DNA from: Cladopsammia gracilis
Taxonomy: Eukaryota; Cnidaria; Anthozoa; Scleractinia; Dendrophylliidae
Reading direction: 5' to 3'
Length of the DNA stretch: 64,000 nt
Assembly (NCBI GenBank): GCA_022457155.1
Contig: JAJGOT010000313.1
Span: 62,001-126,000 of the forward strand
This document shows positions 27,101-33,003 of the stretch, piece after piece (within the stretch, counting starts at the first letter, position 1; each line of letters starts with the position of its first letter). Under the pieces are notes generated by a model. It searched no databases, was not told the DNA's origin, and was given only the letters and a program-made list of their open reading frames with translations. The position numbers and the translations under genes were made by a program.

Positions 27101-28396
27101 TTTTCGTGTTGCAGGTAGCAGTTGCGAGCGAGTCGAGGCTGATTTAGACGACACGATTCGTGTTGTATGTATGGCGTGAGCAGGTTGCATGCAATAGTTT
27201 TAGGCAAAAGTTTTGCCGTCTAAATCAGCCTTGGTCAGCTAAAAAAACTCGTCTGCGCCTCGTCTTTTCAATCCGCTTCTCGGTGTTTGGAAATCCGAAT
27301 AAAACACTCTTTCTCGTATTTGATATATTACTTTATTTAATTACTTAGCTCCTTTTAAAATCCGTGTTGTTTTTATTGTGCAGGTCGGAACTGCGTTGAC
27401 CCCTGACGCAACTGTGGCGGCACCTTCTAAAAAGCTTCCTAACTGGGTTATACCAGTATGTGTTGTAGGTGCAGTGCTTCTTCTTGTGCTGATAGTATTC
27501 TGTTTATACAAGGTGAGTGGATTTGACGAACTATCAGGTTCAAAGCTGGAAAAAATCTCAACTTTCGTTTTGTAGGACACTGAAAACCCAACAACATCAA
27601 ATGAAAGTACTGCTCAGTAGCTTTCATTTGAATGGTCACACTTGAGGATTTCATTCACAGACTCAAAAGTTAAAACCACCTTGTACAGCATAATAAATAG
27701 TACCACATGAACGTACTGCTCAGTAGCTTTTATTTGAATGATCACACTTTAGGATTTCATTCACAGACTCAAAAATTAGAACCACCTTGAACAGCATAAT
27801 AAAAAAATACAACGGGAAAGTACTGCTTAGTAGCTTTCATTTGAATGGCCACACTTTAGGATTTCATCCACAGACTCAAAAGTTAGACCCACCTTGTACA
27901 GCATAATAAACAGTAGCACAGGAAAGTACTGTTCGGTAGCTTTCATTTGAATGGTCACACTTTAGGATTTCATTCACAGACTCAAAAGTTAGAACCACTT
28001 TGTGCAGCATAATAAACAGTACCACAGGAAAGTACTGCTCAGTAGCTTTCATTTGAATGGTCACACTTTAGGATTTCATTCACAGACTCAAAAGTTAGAA
28101 CCACTTTGTGCAGCATAATAAACACGAGTTTCTCGTAGCTCAGAGGTTAGAGTATCTAATCGGTGAGCGGAAGGTCATACGTTCGAATCCTGTCGTGGAC
28201 TCAGTTTTTTTCTCAGTCCCACGCTCGTGACACGATAAACAGCACATCTTTCTCAACATTGTCTTCTCAACGATAAGTTAACCTTTGAATACTTTGCATT
28301 TATTTCTAGTTGGGATTCTTCAAGCGTCAAAAGTATGACAAGAACATGACAGACCCAGAAGAAAGGGAGGGAATGTTAGACAATGGAAAGGCTTGA
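145..28396 (+). CDS. Integrin alpha subunit, 3' part (22 exons, 5' end outside window)
   Basis: Type I membrane receptor chain that pairs with an integrin beta chain for adhesion to extracellular matrix. Exons read from splice sites and protein similarity: 145-290, 3153-3358, 4954-5048, 5525-5615, 5753-5798, 6732-6851, 6954-7015, 9608-9753, 11529-11684, 13697-13764, 14054-14186, 16258-16323, 16417-16502, 17990-18079, 18871-18973, 19982-20086, 20780-20842, 21784-21939, 24060-24179, 25376-25474, 27384-27512, 28310-28396. All phases agree; the sum is 2373 nt (790 residues plus TGA). Known integrin alphas are about 1000-1100 residues, so roughly the first quarter is missing. Three Ca-binding FG-GAP motifs, a convertase site, a TM helix and GFFKR are present. 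There is no inserted I-domain in the visible part. The convertase site suggests the RGD/laminin (PS1/PS2-like) class; the exact orthologue is unresolved. Introns are long and repeat-rich. Confidence 0.93.
666..1235. mobile_element. MITE family A, copy 1 (570 bp, inverted ends GCGGTGTCACACAG)
   Basis: The ends are inverted repeats (ggtgtcacacagtcg at left, cgactgtgtgacacc at right). The interior is full of short tcgtgag/ctcacga words. The same element, in opposite orientation and almost identical, lies at 34814-35385; an 82-codon reading frame is identical in both, which fits recent copying rather than selection for protein. It lies in an integrin intron. Confidence 0.85.
1290..1610 (+). repeat. 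tRNA-derived SINE with internal poly-G
   Basis: The 5' part has tRNA-like A and B boxes (tgtggttaagttgttagc; ggttcaagcc), followed by a non-tRNA body. A run of more than 20 G at about 1463-1483 follows the word 'aatgctgggg'. The arrangement fits tRNA SINEs common in marine invertebrates. Located in an integrin intron. Confidence 0.65.
2183..2325 (+). repeat. Dispersed G-rich repeat (copy 1; second at 8448-8605)
   Basis: The segment from 'ttgagccc' through 'gatggtcacctgc', 'acggcgttgga', a G-rich stretch and 'gtgaagcaaagcgtcttgg' recurs at 8448-8605 with small differences. It has no coding potential. Class unknown. Confidence 0.6.
2339..2702. mobile_element. MITE family C, copy 1
   Basis: Inverted ends gagc(a)gttttcaatt...aattgaaaactgctc enclose repeated words such as accaaagcaatt, gccaatcacaaagc and gccggcgccaagcgcggg. 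Other copies lie at 16988-17275 (plus a partial to 17460), 28864-29132 and 30799-31013. Confidence 0.8.
2704..2853. mobile_element. Palindromic MITE (150 bp)
   Basis: A hairpin whose arms read ctaattcaataaaggttgcc and, inverted, caacatttattgaattag, with ttggtcattgg / ccaatgacc further in. It directly abuts the family C element to its left. Confidence 0.65.
3483..3988. mobile_element. Palindromic MITE (506 bp, GGCCCCGTCCACACGTATCC ends)
   Basis: Inverted ends ccccgtccacacgtatcc / ggatacgtgtggacgggg. Inner copies of 'gtccacacgtatccggat' and 'gttgcggatt' occur in both orientations. It lies in the integrin intron after the exon ending at 3358. The overlapping reading frames here (for example 3423-3752) are by-products of the palindrome. 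Confidence 0.85.
4106..4391. mobile_element. Palindromic MITE with TTA target duplication (PIF/Harbinger-like)
   Basis: Ends aggtgccgttacacgaggc / gcctcgtgtaac-ttacct, each flanked by TTA. The interior is built of 'gcaacttg'/'caagttgc' words in both directions. A 3-bp TTA duplication is typical of PIF/Harbinger MITEs. A weaker relative made of the same words is seen at about 7195-7398. Confidence 0.75.
5819..6677 (+). repeat. Intronic minisatellite (cttggacagacacctttatt-type units)
   Basis: About 860 bp of degenerate tandem units combining 'ttggacagacacct' with 'ttattggacagaacaact' or 'cttgttcagacacct', in the intron between integrin exons 5753-5798 and 6732-6851. Long reading frames across it on both strands (for example 6055-6531) arise from the periodicity, not from a gene. 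Units are most regular at 6300-6530. Confidence 0.9.
7430..7604. mobile_element. Near-perfect hairpin element (175 bp)
   Basis: The arms run tagactattttgctaatg... and, inverted, ...cattagcaaaatagtcta. The match extends through 'gtgttcccagtgcatcttgg' and 'tttgtgggggcaaacg' with only a short loop. It lies in the integrin intron before the exon at 9608. Confidence 0.85.
7643..8428. mobile_element. Non-autonomous DNA transposon flanked by TTAA
   Basis: Inverted ends (g/a)gtggctgaacacagttt directly inside TTAA at both sides (7643-7646 and 8425-8428). About 785 bp with no usable ORF. A TTAA target is characteristic of piggyBac and Kolobok elements; without a transposase the superfamily stays open. 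Confidence 0.7.
8448..8605 (+). repeat. Dispersed G-rich repeat (copy 2)
   Basis: Second copy of the segment at 2183-2325: 'ttgagccc', 'atggtcacctgc', 'ggacggcgttggagg' and 'gtgaaacaaaacgtcttgg' in the same order. Class unknown. Confidence 0.6.
9032..9433. mobile_element. MITE with tRNA-like core, copy 1
   Basis: Inverted ends ggtacttggtgtatccct / agggatacaccaagta(cata)cc enclose 400 bp. Near its right part (9283-9351) is a tRNA-like segment with A-box-like 'ggtgtagtggatagtg' and B box 'gggttcgaatccc'. A second copy with the same ends and core is at 15638-16036. Copies differ at scattered bases. Confidence 0.8.
11160..11440 (+). repeat. 106-bp satellite, two units
   Basis: Two successive units of the dispersed satellite ('tttcatttgaatggtcac', 'ggatttc(a/g)tcaacagactc', 'aaaagttagaac'), preceded by 'gagtgccaaaaatcaaaatt', a header also seen at 24255. 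It lies just upstream of the integrin exon at 11529. Confidence 0.8.
12096..13311 (+). repeat. Long interspersed repeat D, copy 1
   Basis: About 1.2 kb matching 58161-59309, from 'tagcggagcacttgccaggc' to 'ttaggcttgggctat' and a short TATA-rich tail. Both copies hold an open minus-strand frame of 111 codons (12894-13229 here). Short pieces of the 5' part recur at 38755-38850 and 41305-41420. A short-repeat tail at one end suggests a retro-element, but no reverse transcriptase or terminal repeats are visible. It lies in the integrin intron between exons 11529-11684 and 13697-13764. Confidence 0.75.
13801..13887. mobile_element. Short perfect hairpin (87 bp)
   Basis: tagcctgcgaacacagccgc and its reverse complement gcggctgtgttcgcaggcta form the ends. 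The stem continues through 'ctctcgtcgc'/'gcgatgagag' with a small GC-rich loop. It lies 37 bp after the integrin donor at 13765. Confidence 0.85.
14991..15390. mobile_element. Nested 400-bp palindrome
   Basis: Outer arms (about 100 bp each, gtgtgaatacaagacagtta and its complement) surround an inner palindrome at 15090-15290 with ends agggtgcgttcctttggga / tcccaaaggaacgcaccct and iterated 'gatccggatc' words. Parts of the outer arm ('cctacgaattcagctcctgg') also occur singly at 20460-20530 and 39050-39090, so the outer arms are themselves a repeat. Confidence 0.8.
15638..16036. mobile_element. MITE with tRNA-like core, copy 2
   Basis: Same ends and layout as 9032-9433. The tRNA-like segment is at 15889-15960 with B box 'aggttcgattccc', which carries a change against the canonical GGTTCGAATCC and is therefore a weaker promoter than in copy 1. 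It lies in the integrin intron after exon 14054-14186. Confidence 0.8.
16988..17460. mobile_element. MITE family C, complete copy plus adjoining partial copy
   Basis: 16988-17275 has both ends (agagcagttttcaattg / caattgaaaactgctct). A second, 3'-truncated copy starts at once at 17276 and runs to about 17460, so two copies are head-to-tail. Confidence 0.75.
17500..17890 (-). repeat. 106-bp satellite, about four units, minus orientation
   Basis: Reverse-oriented units ('gtgtgaccattcaaatgaaa', 'gctactgagcagtacttt', 'ttattatgctgtacaagg', 'ctaacttttgagtctg') in the integrin intron before the exon at 17990. All other blocks in the window are in plus orientation. Confidence 0.85.
18746..18870 (+). 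repeat. Poly-G-bearing repeat fragment next to an integrin acceptor
   Basis: Fifteen G (18746-18760) followed by 'aatcccatatatgagctata' and 'ggtatgtgccgctgtgaagg'. The last words match the fragment at 55910-55960 in inverse. It ends close to the acceptor of the exon starting at 18871. Confidence 0.5.
21072..21203. mobile_element. Short MITE (132 bp), copy 1 of 3
   Basis: Inverted ends gtttcttggtgttgcgga / tccgcaacaccaagaaac. The interior has 'gtgtgatcaccaaatgacgt' and 'cacaccacaacacaaaagct'. Other copies are at 26544-26681 and 37194-37313, the last being the most diverged. Confidence 0.8.
21784..21939 (+). other. Integrin alpha: proprotein-convertase cleavage exon
   Basis: A 52-residue, charged, low-complexity exon (residues 595-646 of the partial product) that contains TRRRREVDD and, about 17 residues later, TKVKREAE. 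Both fit furin-type rules. In integrin alphas of this class the precursor is cut in the calf-2 domain into heavy and light chains joined by a disulfide. The exon is phase 0 at both ends, so skipping it would keep the frame and yield an uncleaved chain. Confidence 0.85.
23121..23431. mobile_element. Palindromic MITE (311 bp)
   Basis: Ends aagggccgtttacac / gtgttaacgggcctt, with inner 'acacatgcgattt' in both orientations. Its arms produce overlapping spurious frames on both strands. It lies in the integrin intron before exon 24060. Confidence 0.75.
24060..25474 (+). other. Integrin alpha: calf-2 exons of the light chain
   Basis: Two exons (24060-24179 and 25376-25474). The first carries three Cys in the pattern DCELGTATCTDIHC, matching the conserved 'CxxxxxCxxxxCxxxxL' of the integrin alpha light chain. 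It is followed by VTITVLSRLWNGTMIE and an N-glycosylation sequon NGT. The second (DYQGQLLRVISRASV, then a Lys/Asn-rich end) is the last calf strand before the membrane. Confidence 0.87.
24255..24435 (+). repeat. 106-bp satellite, one unit with header
   Basis: One unit with the same 'gtgccaaaaatcaaaattc' header as at 11160, ending 'ctcaaaagttagaactac'. Directly downstream is a run of 22 G (24511-24532). Confidence 0.75.
25505..25775 (+). repeat. 106-bp satellite, about 2.5 units
   Basis: Units read 'aggatttcattcacagactc', 'aaaagttagaaccaccttgt', 'acagcattataaacagcacc'. The block begins 30 bp after the donor of exon 25376-25474 and is broken at 25774 by a palindromic MITE; it resumes at 26229-26290. 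Confidence 0.85.
25774..26228. mobile_element. Palindromic MITE inserted in the satellite (455 bp)
   Basis: Ends taaagtgcacctaactccca / gggggttaggtgcacctta. The arms continue through 'ttaatcaactgtatgtacgt' / 'acgtacattgagttgattaa' and 'aacaagaaatatttc'. Satellite sequence is present on both sides, so the MITE landed inside an existing array. Confidence 0.85.
26544..26681. mobile_element. Short MITE (138 bp), copy 2 of 3
   Basis: Same ends and core words as 21072-21203. An 'aaaacgaggcgcagccgag' palindromic segment lies just before it (about 26340-26470). Confidence 0.8.
26786..27237. mobile_element. Composite palindromic element (three end copies)
   Basis: The end word 'ggctgatttagacg(g/a)cac' occurs at about 26787, 26978 and 27137 in plus and its complement 'ctaaatcagcc' at about 27060 and 27225, with 'cctacaacttttttcgtgtt' twice. 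This looks like two overlapping or tandem copies of one MITE. Confidence 0.65.
27384..27512 (+). other. Integrin alpha: transmembrane exon
   Basis: Encodes residues 720-762 of the partial chain: a short juxtamembrane stretch (APSKKLPNW), then the hydrophobic helix VIPVCVVGAVLLLVLIVF, ending LYK at the splice site. Starting with Trp and ending in K joined to LGFFKR is standard for integrin alpha chains. The exon is flanked by a consensus acceptor and a GTGAGT donor. Confidence 0.93.
27590..28125 (+). repeat. 106-bp satellite, five units
   Basis: Longest array in the window. 'aggatttcattcacagactc' recurs with a 106-bp step (for example 27963 and 28069). It fills most of the last integrin intron and ends at a tRNA-like SINE. 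Confidence 0.9.
28129..28215 (+). repeat. tRNA-like SINE or tRNA pseudogene
   Basis: A-box 'tagctcagaggttagag' and B-box 'gttcgaatcc' at tRNA-like spacing. The ends gagttt / ggactc can pair as an acceptor stem, and a run of T follows at 28205-28211. The middle does not fold into a clear anticodon stem, so I do not call a working tRNA. It sits in the last integrin intron, directly after the satellite. Confidence 0.55.
28310..28396 (+). other. Integrin alpha: cytoplasmic tail exon with GFFKR and stop
   Basis: Last exon, 28 residues plus TGA at 28394-28396. It begins LGFFKRQKYDK; GFFKR is the membrane-proximal clasp that binds the beta tail. The rest (NMTDPEEREGMLDNG) is short and acidic, as in alpha-V-like tails. 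The acceptor is TTTCTAG at 28301-28309. Confidence 0.95.
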
Positions 28397-28709
28397 AAAT
28401 ACTGTACAATCTTCTTCTCAAAACGAGCTAGCAATTCACTATCGATCACCGAAGTGCCAACGTGGATTAGTAGGTCAGAGAATGAGCCGCTTCATTGCTC
28501 TGCAAGAGAAGTTATGGCTGAGTATACCTTCCGTGAAGGCACTAGGAGAAAGTAAAGTTACACCACTGCTTGTCAACCACCTCTGGACAATGTCAGACTT
28601 CACGTTTACCAAAGATTTTTTTTTTTGATTCCACCTTCTTCTGGATAGAAAATGTGTCTGTTAGGCAAAACAGATCCCAGGACGGGATTAGCATTGAGCG
28701 GTTGTCAAC

Positions 28710-28865
28710 AGCCCAATTTCGATATATTAAAATTCCACTTGAAACAAAAGACATCACTACGAGGCTTAGGGGAATAAACCATATAAATCCCTACTATGAT
28801 TTCCCCTAAGCCTCGCAGTGATGTCTTTGCTTTCAAGCTAAATTTTAATATATCGAATTTGGGCT
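28710..28865. mobile_element. Hairpin element 0.3 kb after the integrin stop
   Basis: agcccaatttcgatatatta...ttcccctaagcc forms an inverted pair with its right half, with a 20-30 base loop. If the integrin 3' UTR extends this far the transcript would carry a 60-bp duplex. Confidence 0.8.
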
Positions 28866-29132
28866 ATTGAGTGTTGTAAAATCAAAACCAAAGTAATTAC
28901 TCTGGCCAATCACAACAGGCGCAGGCAATCCAATGAACCAATCAAAACTCGAAGAAAATACATGTAGCCGGCGCCAAGCGCGGGAAAACACATGGAGGCA
29001 AGTCATGATTGGTTTTGGTTTTACTTCTGATTGGTTGAAAAAGTGGCGCGAGTTTTGTTGACCAGCCACAGAGCTTAGTAATACAAAACCATAACAAACG
29101 CGAAATTACTTTTTACGCAGTTGAAAACCGCT
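28864..29132. mobile_element. MITE family C, copy
   Basis: 'ctattgagtgttgtaaaatc' through 'gccggcgccaagcgcggg' to 'acgcagttgaaaaccgct'. Ends are more eroded than in 16988-17275. It abuts the hairpin at 28710-28865. Confidence 0.65.
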
Positions 29133-30798
29133 TTCACGCGAATTTGTTTTCGTCACAGAAAGATTAAGCACAGGACCTTGTTGAATGACAGGCAAAAATC
29201 ACAGCACTGCACGTCTAAAGCCCACCATAATTTTATTTTTTTTTTAAATCTTTGACATAAAAGCACAGTGAAAAAAAAAAGCTGAATGGATTTTGAAACA
29301 CAGCTTTGCTTCTCTAACTAGATGTAAATTTTAATTGCTAGTTTTTATATACAATTAATATTTTTATTTGTTTCTTATGTTTGTTTTATTATGGCATTTT
29401 GCTTTGAACATTGTTACATAGTATCAATGTTAAATATTTTGCAGATATATTGGCTACATATTGTGTGCATATTTTGCGAAGTGACGTCATCACAAACTTA
29501 TTGGAATTGTAAGCTTTTTTGTGCTATCACCATCTTTATGTATAGCGTTTAAAGAATTCGCTTGTTTTCAATATGGTCAGGTCGTAACACCCTGGCAAGT
29601 AAACGCAAATCAAGCGCAAACACTCACGCGGGACTAGGCTGACCAAACTTGCCACCCAGCGTATAGTCAAGGCAAGTTGTCAATTGAATTGCGTTTCTTT
29701 TTGGCCAGGGATTAAGCCTGTGTAGTTCTACCCCCCCCCCCCCCCCCCCCGGGAATTGTGATTTTGGCTGCCCTCGGGAGAGAAAGAGTTAACAGTTAAA
29801 TAAATTTTGATTGAAGTAACGTTGTGTGTAACTTTTAGCCCTAGCATATGTGATTGGTAATTATAATGTATTTTTGAACACATTGCTATTTCTTTAAGCA
29901 TATTTTCAAACAGACTTTTTTAACGGTTGCTGTGCGTTGTAATAACTGTCGAATAGACCAGCTTGCAATGGATGCTCGTGTGGAGGAATATCATTAAAAT
30001 ACGAGCATGTGCTAAGATTTTCCCGCATGAGCCTCGACTACAAGCTACAACTAGTTACAAAAAGGCTCGAGACGCTTCCCTAATAAGCCCAATCAGCGAA
30101 AATTTATTTTACTCGGATTACATAGGTTCAATTTATGTATTGTAAAGTCTGGGATGCATGGTTCAACGTTTGTGATCAACAGATGTTCGACAAGTGTTGG
30201 ACAGCGTTCGACAAGTGTTGGACAGCGTTCGACAAGTGTTGGACAGTGTATCATGCCATGTTGAATGTTGAAATAGGCCACTTAACATGTTAAACGTTGT
30301 TGAACAAAAATGAGAAGGCTATCTGAACGACCTCAGTCAATCGAATATGTTTTCTACTCATTCAACAAGTTGCAATATCGTTCAACCTTTGTTGCTCAAC
30401 AAACGTCGAATTATGTTTAACTGTGTATCGCTCGCTAAAGAGAATAAAAATGGCGTAAATATTAGGTGGGGGGGGGGGGGGGGGGTCTGTTTTACAAAAA
30501 CGAAAATTTGTCTCTTGTTTTACGGCCCTATTATTGGTACTTCTCTCAGTTCCAAATGGTGAAATAAGTGTTTTAAGTAATCGTCTGGTAGCCATTAGTT
30601 TGAATTACGGTACAAGGACGGATCAGAGATCAAGGTGTATTTTTTACAGTAAACCTAGTCATGTAATAAAGTGTACATGTAGACACTATTGTCAAAAACA
30701 TTCTTTATTTTAGGAATTATAACCAATCACATCTTTGAGTCAGTCAGACGTTTTTTGTGTCGTATGGTTCAAATAGGAGTGATTAGGTTTTAAAATAA
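29133..30798. other. Integrin-BARD1 intergenic stretch, no gene seen
   Basis: AT-rich sequence with no exon-like pattern. Contents: 20 C at 29731-29750; a 21-bp unit (gttcgacaagtgttggacag-type) repeated three times at 30183-30247; 19 G at 30467-30485. The beginning could belong to the integrin 3' UTR. Confidence 0.6.
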
Positions 30799-31013
30799 GA
30801 GAAGCTTTCAATTGAGTGTCCTGTGTAGCCGGCGCCACGCCGCGCCAATCGCGGGAAAACGCATGGACGCATCTCACGATTGTTTTGTTCTTATTTCTGA
30901 TTAACTAAGAATGTGGTGCGAGATTTTTTAGCCAATCACAAAGCATAGCAACGCAAAACCAAAACAATCACTAAATTACTTACACTCAATTGAAAACTGC
31001 TTTATGTGATAAG
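30799..31013. mobile_element. MITE family C, short copy
   Basis: Ends gaagctttcaattgagtgtc / acactcaattgaaaactgc, with the core 'gccggcgcca' and 'gccaatcacaaagc'. It is shorter than the other copies. Confidence 0.7.
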
Positions 31014-32081
31014 CATTGCTGTTATCGTTTTGATCCTACAATAGGTTATTTAGTATTGTTAGACCGTGTATAACACACGTGGAAGTCATTTATTTCTTGT
31101 AAAAAAAATCAATTTTTAATATCAAATTTGAAATGTTTAAGTCCCAATCCCAAAGCTTCATAAACTACTTTTGACGTTTTAGGCAATTGCATTGGTATTC
31201 ATTTATTACACTGAAAAGATTATTGTTCAATTGAGGAATGAAAATTGTTTCCTTATTGTAAAGTGTAAACATTTTGTTAACCAAGGAGAAGGGAGATCAT
31301 ATCTGGAATGTGGTATTATTATTTTTTTTACATAGCAGATATGACATTTTTAAGTTATGGGAAGTAAAAATTAAATTGACATTGTCCATAGCTTTTAAAT
31401 TTGCAATAAGCTTGCCATTAAGTGTTGTAATGGGTTAAAAGGCACAAAAAGGTGGCAAATGTTCAATTTAATTCTTTTAGGAATAACCAAACGCCTTGTT
31501 TGTATTACCAAGTGCTATTCAAGCTAGAAACGTATTTGTTTTATTAAATTCCGTTGTAAATAACGGTGTGTTGGGACAGAATATTAAAGGTAAACGTTTT
31601 TCGAGAAAGTGTTGCGATGGATTTCATGTGACAGTCGGCTGGCCAGCCTCTTCCCCAGCGTCGTTCATCCGTGAACGCTCGATGCCATTTTAAAAATGCA
31701 ATTAACTTCCGTAAATCCCCTATTAAGCGCTCCTCCCCCCCCCCACCCCCCCCGCAATCTCAAATACGTGCTACTCTCCCCCCCCCCCCCCCCGCCTTTT
31801 TGGGACAAGACAATTTTTAAGCCCCCCTCTCTCCTTCTTCACAACCAAAACAATAAACGACAGACCGTATTGCCGGTTAATTTTGTAAGTAGAGGTACGA
31901 AGATGCTCGTCGGAAATGTTGAATTAACCCCCTGATCCTAAAGGAGACCAATCTGGACTAACTGAATCTTTGTTGTCCCCTTACAGATACCAGTCTAAAC
32001 AAGACAGACAAACAAGGGTTATGGTGACTAAAATGACGATAAAGACTTGTCAACGAATGCTTTCGTCTGTTCCTGGATTGT
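31014..32081. other. Intergenic stretch with C-rich tracts
   Basis: No gene recognised. The notable feature is two C-rich tracts at about 31733-31753 and 31778-31793. Short plus-strand frames here have no recognisable motif. Confidence 0.55.
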
Positions 32082-32579
32082 AGAGGGCCTCCCAGGGGTT
32101 TTAGGGAACAAGGGAACATGGCCATTTATTTTTGGGGAACAGGGGATATCTTAAAAATTTAAAATTACTTTTAGGGAACAAGGGAACTTTTGAGTATTTT
32201 TCGGGAACAAAGGAACATTGATTATATAGATTTTCAAGAAATTTTTATACTTTTTTATGGCAAAAAAAGGTCAGAAGAAGGCCACTCGTTTCTCTTTTGT
32301 CTCCCGGTGCAAGAGGAAAGGGGCCTGGGCGCAATTTTGTTCTTCACAAAAGAACTGGTGACGAGTTTTTGAGCGCGCGGTAACCTGGGAAATTGTGGGG
32401 AACATTTAAGAATATTTTTGGGGAACACGGGAACATGGAACATTATTTCAGGGAACAGGGAACTTAGTAAAAAAAAAATGAATTTTTGGGAACATTAGAA
32501 TTTATTTTTTGGGAACAAGGGATAAATTGCTTTTTTTATAGGGAACAAGGGAACATGTACCCCCCCTGGGAGGCCCTCA
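32082..32579. mobile_element. Element with GAGGGCCTCCCAGGGG ends and 'gggaacaaggg' iterations
   Basis: Inverted ends gagggcctcccagggg / cccctgggaggccctc enclose about 500 bp in which '(a)gggaacaagggaacatg' and variants occur some ten times. No coding potential. Lies 0.4 kb beyond the BARD1 stop. Confidence 0.75.
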
Positions 32580-33003
32580 TTGTAAAGCACTGTCAAAAAT
32601 CTGTGGTAAACGATACCTTGATGGCTAAAATACCGGCGTTCCTTCCTCAACACCCTAAGTAATACCAAAATCCGTTAGTTACATCCATAAACGAGATGAC
32701 GAGCATTTCCGTTCCATTCACATGAAAGTCCCCTCCGGAAATAAGCAGCATCGTCCAACAAAGCAATAATATGGAGCTTTAGATTTGAGTTAAGAGTACA
32801 AGATTGAGAACGAGTACGACTTTTAAATTCAAAGCCAGTCACGTCCCCACAGCTGTCGGTCCTTCCTGTTGCAAATCAAAAGATAAGGAGACTCTAGGTA
32901 TAAAATTGGTTTGACAAATGGTATGTAAAGCACGTGAACTAGGTTTGAGAAGTCGTACTCGTACTTATTCGTACTCGTAGTCCGATCTAAAGTTCCCTAG
33001 TAT

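Noticed and set aside
28129..28215. Possible functional tRNA
   Set aside because: Acceptor ends can pair and a T-run follows, but the anticodon arm does not fold convincingly; a SINE or pseudogene is likelier.
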